Source: Sodiomyces alkalinus F11 (taxonomy: Eukaryota; Ascomycota; Sordariomycetes; Glomerellales; Plectosphaerellaceae). From it: a stretch of DNA of 64,000 bases. Positions 1 to 12,425 of this stretch are shown here, in pieces. Position 1 is the stretch's first letter; every line of letters starts with the position of its first letter. The notes below the pieces were generated by a model. It was not told the origin of the DNA. It did not search any database and saw only the letters and a program-made list of their open reading frames with translations. Location of the stretch: assembly GCF_003711515.1 (NCBI RefSeq), contig NW_021167084.1, forward strand, positions 1,033,811 through 1,097,810. Reading direction: 5' to 3'. The position numbers and the translations under genes are program-made.

Positions 1-3000
1 GCCTAGGATATTACGAAGCTATAGCGCCGGGGCGTCCCTGCCGTTACGCCGCTTATACCGGAGACTATAATACCTTTAACGATTTATACTAATTACTAAA
101 AAAGGAGGCTAAAAAGACCCGCGAAGCGTATAAGTACTAAGCTAGGGACTTCGATATTACCCGCTAGACCGAAACGGTATACCCGCGGTAGCCGTAGATC
201 TTCCCCCCAATTATTATCGCCTAGGACTAGGACTAACCCCTCCGTAGAGGTAGGGATCGGCCCCCGAAAAGGACTAGGGGATAGGAGGGCTCCTTAATAC
301 TAGGCCCGATAAGCGCCTATATAATCCCCCGCGGGGTCGATAAGGCACCGTAGTAGGAACCCTAGAGCTAGACCTCGGTTATACCGGGTATATTATCTTA
401 ACCCCCCCTCCTTTTAATTAATAGAAATCTATATCCTTTCGTGGAATATAGGGAGGAGTTAGGCGCGGCGGGAGCTACCGCTCCGGTACCGCGCCGAGTA
501 CGACATAGTAGTAATTTAGGAACCCGGCCTTAACCGCTTTACGAAAAGCCCCATATACTCCTCCTAAGGGGTATACCGGCTAATCTAGGGAGGAGGCCGC
601 GCCCTCCTATATATCTATACAAGATACCCGCTATATATATAGACGTGGCGGGCCTATCGCGATACCTATACGGTTATATTCGGGACTAGAGATAATACCC
701 TTATAATCTAGTCGATTTACTTAGAGAACTACTAGTTGGCTAGGACCCCCTAGAATACGCCCCTACGAGATATATTCGATACGGCGCCGCTACGGGGCCG
801 ATATATCCTCGTAGGGGACTTTAACCTATACTACCCCTTATAGTTATAGCCACCGTGGTATTACCCCTAAGCCGATACCCTGCTTACCCTTATAACCCGG
901 TAGAACCTTAACCTAATACCCCCCCCCGGAATAACTATATAGCACTGCCCGGGCCGGTATACTAGTATTATCGACCTTATATAGATAATATAAGGGCTCC
1001 GCTACGACTTTAACGGCCCGGATAAGACTGTCTTCGGGTCTAACCACTACTTATAGACGGTCCGAATCCTTATAAGGAGGGATACCTCGCCGACTACCGG
1101 GATAATATCACCGCGGGACTTAGCCGGGCCCCGCTAGGTCTAGAAAGACTTTAACCCCTTATAGGTCCCCTAGCTTATTACTACGCGGCTATAGTAGACC
1201 GGCCCTTTTATATTACTAGAAGATATCGACTTAGTACTAGATAACCTAATAGTAGACCTCACGACTATAGCCGATAAGGCCGCGCCGCGCCGTTATAGGG
1301 GTACCCCTAGACGCCTATCCACCCCTTAGTAGAACGCGGAGCTAACCGCCCTTACCTAGGAAATAAGGCGCCTCTACCGTAGATATATATCCAGGAAGTC
1401 CCGGAACCGATAGGACGAGTTTTAGGAAGCGGAGAGGCGCTACGATAAGGCCGTGGCGGTAGCGAAGCGGATATACTAACGGTACCTACTTTACTTAACT
1501 GGGAAGGACGATAGCCTTTTTAGCGGCTATAAAAATAGGTATAAACTAAAGGGGGCGTATTATTAGAACCCCCGTTAATACTATTACTATACTAAGACGA
1601 TAGCAATTACCCGGTACCTATATACGTAAAGAAGGCCGAGGTCCTAAACCGGAAGTTCTTCCCCCCCCCCCCTCCTTACCGCCCCTAAGCCCCTAAGCGC
1701 GGAATCCCCCCTAGGATAGGATATCCGCCGCGATATTACCGTAGCGGACGTATAGGGGCGCCTTAAAAAAATAAAACCCTAGGCGGTACTAGGTCCTAAT
1801 AGACTCCTAGCAGGGCTCCTAAAAGTATATAGACCCCCCTTATACTAAAGACTTAGTACTATCTTTATAGCGTGCCTTAAAGCGAGCTATTACCCGAAGA
1901 GGTACCGCTACGCTACCGTGGTAGTCCTTAAGAAGGAAGGCCGGCCGCCGGCCGATTACGGGATAGTAAAGGGCTAACGACCGATATTACTCCTTAGTAT
2001 AATAGGTAAAGTCCTTAAGGGGATACTAGCCGACCGGATCGTAACTATAACGGAGGAGTATCGGCTCCTCCCGGAGGGATAGATAGGTAACCGGATAGGG
2101 CGAAGTATAGAAACGGTAGTATAAAGAGCTATAAAGGCTATAAGGGCGAGTTAGGCCTATAGCGGCACCGCTTTAATACTTTAACTAGATATTAAAGGCG
2201 CTTTCGATACTATCCCCCATTCCCGCCTTATCGAGGTACTTAAAAGGAAAGGCTACCCCTGGTGGCTTAATACCCTAATCAATAGCTTCCTCCGGGACTA
2301 TATAGCCTAGCTACTACTTAATAGCAAAATAGCCCCCCCGTGGTACCTCTACGGGGGCGTATTATAGGGCTCCCCGATCTCCTTTATCCTTTTTATTCTC
2401 TATATTTCCACCCTATACGAAAAGCTAAAAAGGGTCCTTAAAATAATAGTAATAGGTTTTACCGATAACACGAATATTATCGCTTTTAGTAGGATAAAGG
2501 TATAGACGCGGTAACGCCTCGCCCCCGCGTAGAGGATATATCTAAACTAGGAGATCGCGAGCGGACTATAATTCAAACTAGCTAAGTGTATTTATATCCC
2601 TTTTACGAAGTCACGCTAACCCTTACTTACCCCGCTTCCCTTTAACGCTACTTCGGTGCCGGCGGCGGAGGCGATAAGGCTCTTAGGCGTTTAGCTTAAT
2701 AGGAAGCTTAATTTCCGATAAAACACTAAAAAGGTAAAAAGCCGACTAGCTACCTAAATATACGCCCTCTTAAGGCTTATCGCGGTAGCGTGGGGGTATA
2801 GCTTCGTAGACGTAAGAAGACTATACTATATAGTAATACGGCTAGTAATCGCCTATTACGCCTTAACCGTCTATAAGATAAGGGCCGGCCCCCGGTATAG
2901 CCCCGTAGCGGCACTTATAACGGTATAAAACCGGTGCCTCCGGCTAATAGCTAGAGCTTATGAAGCTACGCCGGTTAGGGTCCTCGAAAAAAAGACCTTT

Positions 3001-4812
3001 ATCCCCCCCCTTAACCTATACCTCTTAAGCCTAAGTGCCCGGAAAGTCCGCCGGATATAAGAGGAGGGAAACGAAGATAAGATATTAGCCGGAGTATACG
3101 CCGTAGCGAGAGCTTTAGCGGCACCGAACCGGTACTATAGGACTTACACGGCCCTCGCGTGGATAGCCTAACTAAACGCCCTAATAACCTAGGCCGGAAA
3201 CGCGGCCCTAAGGAAAACCCTTATAAGGGAATAGGGTTAAACCTAGGCGGAGGTACGGGGACCCTATACTTACACCGTAGCGGCACTAAGCCGCCCCCTA
3301 ATATAATACTCCCTCCGGAAATATAGGGGACTCCTAAACCTATAGAGTACCGTACTTACCTAAATTAGATTAGAAAAGCTAGGCCTATAAGCTTTCTTAG
3401 TAAGAGTAAGGGTGCCGGGATTCCCGATAATAAGGTGTCCCTACGGTAATAGGGGGGCAGAAATAGCGGAGCACGTAGTACTCTAATACTAGGATATAGC
3501 CAAGGAAAAGCGTAGAGAGCTCTTCGGCGTTATAGGGAGACTACTCACGATTAGAGGAGATCTATACGACGCACTAGACTATAATACTAAAGCCGGAATA
3601 ATAGCTAAGTAATTCCTATAACGGAAGAGGCTTACGGACTTTCGCCTTACCCTTAAAGTTATAAAGGCCTACGAAAATAAAGACGATACCGAAGTAAGAC
3701 CGAAGCGGAGACAGAACGGTATAGCGAATTAGTGGATATTAATAGGGGTCCTATAAGCCGGGACCCCGGCGGTATTAGCTCGGTATTAACGGGGTATATA
3801 CTTAAGCGCTTACTATAACGAATATAACTGCCCTAAGTTAGCCACTACGGCACCGCCCTAACACCCCCGGGGTTTATATACGGTATAACACGGATTAAGC
3901 CCTTTTTATAACGGTTACGATTATTATTAGTATTAGCGTTATTATTAGGAGAAGATATCTACGACTATTAGCACGCTACCGTAAAGGCACCACTACGCCA
4001 CGAAGAGAACTTATATTAAGCTACTACTATTAATTACTTATATATATATATAGATTATTACTATACTACCTAGTTAACCCCACGCCACTACGCCACCGCG
4101 ACGCTACCCGCGAGACACTTATAGTAAAACTATAATAGGAAAACGACGAGAATCCTAAAGGGGTTTACCAGTTAGTATAAACCGTAACGATAAACCTACG
4201 GGACTGTAAACGGGAATAGATTAGGAGGAAATCTATAACGAAATCGTTAGCGTTATAGGAGGAAGAGGGAGAATTAAGGCATAAAGGCCTCGGGGGATAT
4301 TAACTATCTAATTCTTATAACAGGGTAGAGCCTTACCCCCCCCTACCTGCCGCCGGATATAGCAGGAACCTACCTAGGAGAGGTAGGAGGCGCCTGCCTC
4401 CCCTACTCTTTTTATTAACCGAGTAGAAGGAATAAAAGGCACGATTCTCGGGGATATAGGGAGGCCGAGGCTAGAGGGCCGTAGCCTCTGTACTGCGGAG
4501 GCGTAGCGGTACTCCCTCGGCCCCCTACTCCGTCGCTAACGATTAGCTTAGGCTAACCTACCGAACCACTAGCCTGCTATACTTCCCGTTAGCTATTAGC
4601 CTAGAGGTGTAATCCAGATATATAGTAGAGACGAATCGGGGCTATATCGGCCCCGTAGCGGTACTACTCCACCTAAGGAAGTATATAGGGGTTTTCCCCG
4701 GGTTTTACCCGGGTTTTCCCCCCTATAGCTACCCGAGAAGGACCGTATAGCCTAGAAAGGCTCCTATAGATTAGTTAGGATAGCGGAGTAAGATCGATAA
4801 TAATAATAATAA
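1..4812 (+). mobile_element. Tad-like LINE, copy 1, 5'-truncated by the window, RIP-destroyed
   Basis: This is the 3' four-fifths of a non-LTR retrotransposon. Position 1 aligns with about 19,782 of the longer copy at 18.65-24.69 kb. An endonuclease-like part lies around 430-1130. Reverse transcriptase motifs follow: LDIKGAFD near 2180, GVL-stop-GSP near 2350 (the Gln codon CAG has become TAG) and FTDN near 2460, where FxDD is expected. A C-terminal Cys/His part (CPYG...EH) lies near 3430. The 3' end carries (TAA)n at 4797-4812. Nearly every CA and TG has become TA: in bases 1-120 I see no CA and a single TG. Every frame is full of TAG/TAA stops, mostly former Gln and Trp codons. The element is dead. 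The LINE class is secure from the motifs; the Tad clade is an inference from fungal host and gene order. Confidence 0.85.
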
Positions 4813-5070
4813 TTGCGTTTACCCGTAGTAATAGCGGTAGCGTCGCCTTTACCGGTAGTAATAATAGTAGTATAGTCTTCTCCTATAGTAATAGCAGTAT
4901 CCGTAGTAATAGCGGTGCCTGTAATAATAGCGGTAGTCTCTATTATAGTAATAGCGGTAGCCTCTATTATAGTAATAGCGGTAGCCTCGCCTTTATCCGT
5001 AATAATAACGGTAGCGTCGCCTTTACCCGTAGTAATAGCAGTGGCGTTAGAGTCTTCCGACTCGAGATCT
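4813..5070 (-). repeat. Degenerate short tandem repeat in the Copia A integrase-RT linker
   Basis: Units of roughly 24-27 bp built on GTAATAGCGGTAGCC repeat with variations. On the minus strand they encode runs of Ala-Ile-Thr-Thr separated by charged residues. The matching linker in the plus-strand relative at about 40,970-41,100 has fewer, less regular units, so the array seems to have expanded here or contracted there. It directly abuts the LINE tail. Confidence 0.6.
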
Positions 5071-8000
5071 AATACGTCTACGGCTATACCCCTTAATAGT
5101 AGCCTATTCGCGGTTATAATATTATTAGATTAGATAATACGAATAGATTATAGGCGTTTCTTAATTTCCTCAGCGGAAGCTATAGCTTATAGCGTTTTAA
5201 TCATACCGTTAAAGGTCTTATCTTCGTTAAAGATTATATCTCTTATAGTGATAATATCCGTTAGGTATAGTAGCTAGACGCGGAAGCTATTCGAGGATTA
5301 GTATCTAATATAATATCCGATCCATGCCTTCGGTTCTAGCCTTTATAGACGGTTCTTTTTAGCTTAGATATCGCGCGTTTTAATAAAGACTTTATAGCCG
5401 TATACTCGTAGGTGTGTAAGGTTAGGTTAAAGGCCGCGCAGGCCTTCGTATAGCGTCTTCTAGTCGTTAATATATCGTGGCGTTCTGTTATATAAATATA
5501 TAGCAGTCTTAAAGATCTTAGGTTAGATAGATATAGGCAGATTAGCCTTTATCCTTATAGCCCTCGCCCTCCTTTGAACGATACCTTTAATTTATTCTAT
5601 AACGCCGTTTTAATCTTATAAATATAGTGCCGACGGCTAATCTTTTACCCCCTTAGTAGCGAGGAAAGTAACGACTTCTAGGTGCTAAAATATCTTAGAA
5701 TCGGCCTGTAGGACGCGTGGCCTAATATCGAATTAGGTCTTAAGCAGGGTAAAAACGTCTTTTAACGTATAAAGGATAGAGGTTTAGTCTTTTTTCTATA
5801 AGTAGTAATCCCACGTATAACCTATATATATATTTATAATAAATATAATAGACTTATGTAGGCTACCCGCTAACGACTCCGCCTCTTTAAGATCGTAAAA
5901 ATTAATAGCTAGGGCCTCTCCGGGCTTTAACGGGTAAAGGGATAATATCTACCGGATCTACGTAGGTATTTACGATTACCTATACGCGTTATAGTGGGCG
6001 GTATATAGTCCCTTTATTCTTAACCCCTAAGTAGCATTAACGATCTCTATATAGGTATCGGTGCCGTAGTGGCCGAGGCGTTCGTGCTACTATTACGCTA
6101 TAGTCTTCTACGGTTACCGCGGTTATCGGGATCTTCTATACGGGTTATCGCGGGGGTGGTAAGCCAAAACCGTAAACGCGGTAGCCGCCGTGGCTTCCGG
6201 CGCTCGATTATATACTAGCCGTGGATATCTAGTAGCTTATAGATAGGCCGGTTATTAGTAGAGCTAATAATCATATTATTTACGATATCCTTGCAGTAGC
6301 CTTGTAGGCGTAGCTAGCGTTCCGAGACGATATTAGTAACGAACTCCTTATAGTATACGATGTTATAAAGGCGTAGTAGCCTTTTTGTGCCTAATAGAGA
6401 TTATACACGTAGCTTAACGTCTCCGTATCTAAGGATAGAAGTCTTATAAGTACCTACCTAAAAGGATAAAGATAAAGTATTAATAGATAGTCTAATAGCC
6501 GTAAAACGGCCTTAATTATTAAAGATATAGATTAACGATCCTAAGTCTAGGGTCGCATAGTATAGTAGTGCTTTAGCTTAGTTAATAGATAAGAATACTC
6601 CTTATTTTTATAATCTTAATAGTATCGTCGTATAAGGGCGCGCTACCCCCCTTTCTTAGGAGGGGTGGACGCCTAGCCGTATACTCGCGGTAATAGAAAG
6701 GTCTTTTAAAACTATACTTACGGGCGGCGTAGTAACCCCCCGATTTTATTATTACGGTATAGTAGTTATAATAAGCGTAGTATTATAGAGTTAATCTTCC
6801 TAGACTTCCTCTATCTTATTAGCGGTAATAGCCTCTAAGGCTCCCCACCTTTTCTATATCACGGTATCTACGCGGCTTTTAAAACTATAGTTACGTATCT
6901 TCTTTTCTATAACTTTCGTAATATCTTCGCGGCTATACTAGGTATAAGGGCGTATATCCGGCCTTACGTACTAATAGGCGGCGGTAGCATAGGTATTCTT
7001 ATATATTTTATAAGGCCTTCTTATTACGGGAGGGATAGCCTTTACGGATACATCACTACGAGGACGCTTTATATTATCTTTATTATTAGTAATATCCTCC
7101 GTATCAGGGAGATTCCTCAGGGTATTAAAGGTGCCTCACACGACTCTAGGCTTTATAGCGGAGAATTATAGGCTCTTTATATTACTAAAAACGGCCCTTA
7201 AAGCCTTTACGAAGTCGTTAATTATTAGCTCGTTTTCCGTAATCTTATTATAATTATTAACTAGGTAGTTATTACTCTATTCCTAGGTAATAGGTCTAAT
7301 AGCTTTTAACGCGTTTTCCGCCTAACGGTCCGCGCTTAATAGCTCTAAAACGCCTATATATTTATAGTATATTATCGCTATTTTCTAGCTTATAAATAGC
7401 CGTCTCTATCTATAAGTATAGCCTTTATAGGCGTAGTATATTATCGATATAGGACTAAGGCTTCCTTACGAAGGTCTATAGGGGTTAGTCCTACAGACGT
7501 GTGTAAGAGAGTAATCTACGCCTATAGGTTATTTACGGTATCGTTTTATAGCTAGGCGAGGAGGTTACATAGCGTGGTATAAACAGTCCCTTTAATATAC
7601 GAGTATACTTTATTAAATTCCTTCTACTACGCCTCGTAATCGGTCTTTTCCTCGTGGTATACACGATAATCTTATAGGTAGCGCGTACGCCCCTTTTCGG
7701 AGAGGTTATCGATAAATATAAGCGTCCTTATCGGTGGTTCTTTCGTTACGGCTATAGCCTTCCGGCAAGCGGCCATCTTCTTCTTACCGGCAGTTATAGC
7801 CGTTATAGCACCGGCCGTGGTAGCTATAGCGGTAGCGTCCGTAGTATCCGTGGTCTTATCGCCCTTTAGCGTAATAGTAGAAGATAGAGTAGCCGTGATA
7901 GTGGAAGATAAGGTGGCTGTAGCCTCCTCCGTCGTGTTAGGGTCTATAATAAGGGCTTTATATTTACGAATATTAGGTGGTATAGGCTTAAGAAGCAGGT

Positions 8001-8603
8001 AGGCGTCGGCGTCCTTATCGCTTAGCTTTAGATTAAGATAGTTATCCTAGTAGGAAGCAGATTTACCGCGCACGGCGTACTCCTATATTACCTAATCCCT
8101 TTAGTTAATAAAGGTAATAACGGCCGCCTTCTATTCGGCGTTAGATATATTAGAAGATATATTTACTAGTTTATCGTTTAGTTAATTTATAGGTAGGTTA
8201 ATTAAGCTCTTAATTACTTTAATTAGGTTGATAGTAGTTATTTAAGAGTGCTTATATAAACGTGATTACTTTTTATAGTAGAATAGGAGTAGCCTTATTA
8301 ATATCTATTATTTAGGCGTTATAAACCGGGCTTATAACTATCGCACGTTAAAATAGCACTTATATAATTAACTTAGTAAAGCAGAAATCTCGTGTGTATA
8401 TATTATATTAACTTATATCTATATAAGTCTCTTATACCCTTAATTTAGGTAGTAAAGACTCTATTATAGGTACTATAGCATTTAGATCCTATCCGGTCTT
8501 TTCCGGTATCCGCCCCTATTATATCATAATACCCGAGGTCCGAAGCCCTTAGTTAGGCATAGATCCCCTATAGACCACGTCGTGGTCCGTGTGCCTATGC
8601 GAT
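4813..8603 (-). mobile_element. Ty1/Copia family A relic (copy A'), minus strand, lacking RT
   Basis: This segment is the reverse complement of 36,944-41,160 with the same order: LTR region (about 8240-8603), gag-like part, integrase, then the repeat-rich linker. The integrase-equivalent part lies around 5500-6000; its plus-strand partner at 40.17-40.6 kb reads as a Copia integrase. The reverse transcriptase half is missing: the relic stops at 4813 against the (TAA)n tail of LINE copy 1. CA/TG are almost gone. At 7072-7088 it keeps an uninterrupted version of the site that carries a 516-bp insertion in the plus-strand copy. Exact LTR ends could not be fixed because no second LTR of this copy is present. 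Confidence 0.75.
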
Positions 8604-9226
8604 ATATCCCTAGGCTAGAATTTTAGATACTTCGACGTAAAGAACGCTTTCGTTTACGCCGATATAGATACCGAGATTTATACTATACAATCCACAGGCT
8701 TCGAGGAAAAAGAAGGCTCTAATAATAATAAATTAGGTTATAAACTAAATAGAGCTTTATACGGTTTAAAACAAAGCCCCCGGCTTTAGTATAATTTCCT
8801 TATAAAAATACTCCGCGAAATCGGTTACCTAGTCTCTAATTTCGATAACGGTATATTTACGTTTTATAAGAATAAAACAGACCGTACTATACTACTATAC
8901 TACGTAGACGATATAGTAGTACTAAGTCCTTCGTATATAACGATATAGTATTTATTTACTGAAATATCGAAACAGATCTTATTAAAAGATCTAGGTTAGC
9001 TATATACCTTTTTAGGCCACGAAATCACTATTAATAAGTTAAATAAAACCCTTTCTATAAATCAGTTGCCTTATACGAATAAAATCCTCGATGAATATAA
9101 TAAACGAAGCCTTAAACGCGTTGATACCCCTCATATAAATAAGAAGGTCCTTATATTAAATCAGGAACAGGCATTAAAAGCCGATATTAAATATACTAAC
9201 AGGAAATTGGTGCTTTATTATATTTA

Positions 9227-9383
9227 GGGACTTAATAGGGAGCCCTCACGTTTTAATATCGGGCCCTTACATATGATATTTTAGTGGGGCCATGACGCCG
9301 CCGCTAAGATGCATTTGTACCGCACCTATTTTGTATGTATATATTGTGTAGAAAATCGAAAGAGATATTGTAAATCGCTTAAT
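9227..9383. repeat. Left terminal inverted repeat of the MULE
   Basis: It pairs with 11,732-11,888 in inverse orientation over about 157 bp, including the blocks GAGCCCTCACGTTT, AATATCGGGCCC and AAATCGCTTAAT. Mismatches are mainly RIP-type transitions. Confidence 0.85.
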
Positions 9384-9399
9384 CTTAATAGTTAATCCT

Positions 9400-11660
9400 A
9401 ATACTTAAATATCTAGCTATCTAATAACGCCGCCTGTGCCGCCGCTATTACGTCTAGTTCCTTATCCTCTTCCCTTTACTGCTGTGTATCTTTATCTGTA
9501 GTCCTTACTAACGTATCTATTTTACCCTTAAACTGGGCAGAAATCACCTTTAATTCGTGCTCTTACGAGGCCGTAAGCTTATTAGTTATATCCTCCTTGA
9601 TATCCTCTATAGTATTAAAGACCCGGGCAGACTACCGAGGTGCCTATGTGCCGGTCTTATATTATAGGGCTGCAGGGGCCGTTGCGGGTGGCAGGGCATC
9701 GCGTAGCTCTTCTGCAGCTGCGATTTTAAAGGTAGATAGGAGCCGTTTAGTACTGTTTTTCCCTTAGCCCTTCTTCTTTCCTATGCTGGACATCTTAAGA
9801 GCCCCTTTTAGGCGGCCTTTTCCTCGAATCACTATTAGTTTTTGGGGTATATCGGGTCGCGAAGAGGAACTAGTATAAGTAAAGACCTTATTACGATTCT
9901 ATCACTAGTAGATATCGATTAACGCAATATCGAGTGGCTCGGAGTCGTGTAAGTAGGCAAAAAGCACTTGCTGATAGGGCAGGTCTAAAGAGGTTATGAT
10001 AGTATAAGGCTTATAGGGCCCGGGGGGTTATAGGGTCTCCCCTCTGCATAGCTTTTCCAGAGTAACTAGCTTGATTTTAATACGTTCGAAGGCTTGTGGG
10101 ATAACGTGCTGATTAATAAGGCTAAAAAGAATCCTAGCTATAGGAAACTCTACCTTATTAATTTGGCTAGCTTTTACTAAAGCTAGATCCTCCCCTTGGT
10201 TCTTCTAGTATAGCTTTAGGCTGCGAAAAATAGTGGCTAAGCCGCTCGTAGAAGACTGTAAATACCTCTTAAGGCTAGTATACGAAGACTCTGTATCTAA
10301 CGTTGTTTTATGGCTAAAATAAGGTACGCGATTCACGTACTAAGCTATAATCTTCTCCTTAAAGGGATTAATCCAGGTATTTAGGGCGTAATTAACTACA
10401 TTTTCTAGGTGTTTATCTGTTTGCTAGAAAGATTATAATCGCTACGTGAAGACCTCCTCTATAAGGCTTATAATAAGGGTATTTTAATCCTTAAGAAACG
10501 TATAAAAAGAAGGGTGCTGTTAAACATTGCTATTATTTAGCCTAGTAGCCTTAGGAATAAAGGCCTTAGTCTTCGCCAGCACGTTTATATTAATATACTA
10601 AAGATATAGAATATTAGGGACCTGACTCTAATTTAGGTAGGATTTTAGTGCGTTTATTAGGGCGAGCTCCTAATCCGTGAAAATATAGCGTGGTAGAGGG
10701 GAATTAGTGGTAGTAATATACTTATGTAAAACCCGAATAGACTAGGCGTAATACTTTTCTTTTTTAGTATCGAGGAAAATAATAGTAATAGAGAAGGCTT
10801 TCCGAAGAGGCGATATTCCGTAAATATTAAGTAGGGGTATCTTAAACTTATTTGTTTTGTAGGTTACGTTAACTGTAAGGATATCGGGAGATTGCTAAAG
10901 GTGGATAATCGTGGATTTCGGGGTAATAAAGAGGGACTATATTCGGCTAAGGCTATCGCGACGGTCGCGGTAGAAGAAGCTATCCTTGATACTGAGTTGC
11001 TAAGAAATTACTATACGATTATATAGTAGTATCGGGAGGGAGGGAAGGTAACGTATATCGTAAAGCTACTAGATCGGGGTCCTTCCTGTAAGCTTATCAC
11101 GGCGATACCGAGCGAGTAAGTTTAAGATATCGGTAGCTATAACGCTTAACGGCTGCTAGGCTAGATCTTTAGGATTGCGGAGTCTTATTATAATCTTACG
11201 GGGTTAAACGCCGCTATTCTATAAGGAAATAACCTCGAGTTTATATAACTAGAGTCCTTACGCCCGAACCTGGGTAAAGGCGGTAGCTTTAATCCAGCCG
11301 TGGTTATAGGCTGGCTCGGTGGCGGTGTTATATTTAACGATAGCTTTAATAACCTAGCTGCTATCGCAATAACGGATATTAACCCTAAAAGGGTAGCCTA
11401 TTATCTGGGTAGTAGTTTTCCGGCGCTTTGATTTATGTGTTAGGGTAACGCGAGGTGTAGGTGCCCTGTCTTTCCAGTAGCGGTAGGTGATACGTATCGG
11501 CGCCCTGTTATTCGGATAGTGGCTATGGATAGCGAGGCTATATTCGTTAGAGAAGGCGTGGGCGGTAAGAGCTTCGTATGCCTGCTCTTTAGAAGGAAAA
11601 GTCCTTTTAAGGAGCTTAGAGCCGTAGGGTCGGTGGTGGTCGGCTATTTTATATGTTTTT
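9400..11660 (-). pseudogene. MULE transposase, RIP-broken
   Basis: Read on the minus strand this is one long frame with scattered TAG/TAA at former Gln and Trp codons. The N-terminal part (about 11,600-11,250) carries PFRVNIRYCDSS followed by a His-containing stretch, as in the zinc-binding head of MULE proteins. The catalytic region (about 10,900-10,560) shows TVNVTYKTNKFKIPLLNIYG, then FTD-stop-ELALINAL, then a LYL-stop-YINxNV block where the family has a Cys/Trp-His motif. The usual first catalytic Asp before TYKTN reads Asn, a TG-to-TA change. The C-terminus (about 9830-9430) has a basic RGKGRLKGALK stretch and a charged tail. The call rests on these family motifs; exact start and stop are uncertain. 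Confidence 0.8.
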
Positions 11661-11731
11661 GTATAGGATATCGTGACTTATTAGTATAGTGTTTTGGCAG
11701 TTGGATTTAGAGTTACGGTGTGGGAGGTATT

Positions 11732-11888
11732 ATTAAGCGATTTATAATATCTTTTGGGATTTTCTATATAATGTGTATATATAAAAGAGGTGCGGTATAA
11801 ATATATCTTGGCGGCGGCGTTATAGCCCCACTTAAATATCACGTGTGAGGGCCCGATATTGAAACGTGAGGGCTCCTTATTGAGTCCC
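11732..11888. repeat. Right terminal inverted repeat of the MULE
   Basis: Inverse partner of 9227-9383. It keeps some bases the left arm lost and the reverse; for example CCCTCACACGTG here (minus strand) against CCCTTACATATG on the left. Confidence 0.85.
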
Positions 11889-12317
11889 TATGTTTAGCAC
11901 TACACTTAAGACCAGATATAACCTACGCTATTAATAAATGCGCTCGATATATGAGTAATCCGTCTTCAGAGCACTCCATAGCGTTAAATCGAATCTAGGC
12001 TTAAATAAATACTTTTCCTAATATCGGGCTTTTATATAACTATTCAAATAAAAAAGACCTTATTATATACGGTTATTCTAATACTACTTTTTCAGATATA
12101 ATCGAAGACAGGACTTCTACGTTATGCTACATCTACTATATAGATGTAAATAATTTAATAAGCTGGACTTTAACTAAGCAAAAAGTCGTTGCTTTATCGA
12201 TAACAGAATCAGAATATATGGCTTTAACCGAAGCTTCTAAAGAGGGAATCTATATATATAATATATATATAGACATAGTAAATGGCCTTAGGTTATTTAC
12301 TAATATAAACTTCGGTT

Positions 12318-12318
<1 letters not shown>

Positions 12319-12415
<97 letters not shown>

Positions 12416-12425
12416 NNNNNNNNNN

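Larger units (their letters stand above)
9227..11888 (-). mobile_element. Mutator-like (MULE) DNA transposon, 2.66 kb, 157-bp terminal inverted repeats
   Basis: The element begins GGGACTTAATAGGGAGCCC and ends with its inverted counterpart GAGTCCC. The repeats extend about 157 bp (9227-9383 and 11,732-11,888). It is flanked by an 8-bp duplication, TATATTTA (9219-9226) and TATGTTTA (11,889-11,896), with one mismatch. Removing the element and one duplication rejoins the Copia reading frame, which proves insertion. Long inverted repeats, 8-bp duplication and the transposase content fit the MULE superfamily. Differences between the two arms are mostly C/T or G/A changes inside CA/TG, so RIP acted on them after insertion. 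Not hAT: the 8-bp duplication only fits with the ends chosen here. Confidence 0.88.
8604..12318 (+). mobile_element. Ty1/Copia family C pol relic, interrupted by a MULE
   Basis: Two halves of one Copia pol gene flank the DNA transposon at 9227-11888. The left half (8604-9226) reads as Copia reverse transcriptase: FDVKNAFV, LNRALYGLKQSPRL, then an intact YYVDDIVV catalytic box around 8900. One Trp codon after SPRL is now TAG. The right half (11,889-12,318) continues in the same frame with RPDITYAINKCARYMSN and an RNase H part ending near ISWTLTKQKVVALS and TESEYMALTEASKEG. CA and TG are far commoner than in neighbouring relics, so RIP was lighter. LTRs, gag and integrase are absent; the left edge abuts the LTR of Copia A', the right edge a (TAA)n tract. 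Confidence 0.85.

Noticed and set aside
4915..8002. Small Val/Ala/Ile-rich open frames on the plus strand
   Set aside because: They are antisense readings of Copia A' gag and linker repeats; RIP-made TA-rich DNA leaves such frames on the wrong strand.
9227..11888. hAT or Tc1/mariner identity for the DNA transposon
   Set aside because: Ends starting TAGGG and TA flanks first suggested this, but the inverted repeats are about 157 bp, the 8-bp duplication only fits the GGGACT boundary, and the transposase shows MULE motifs.
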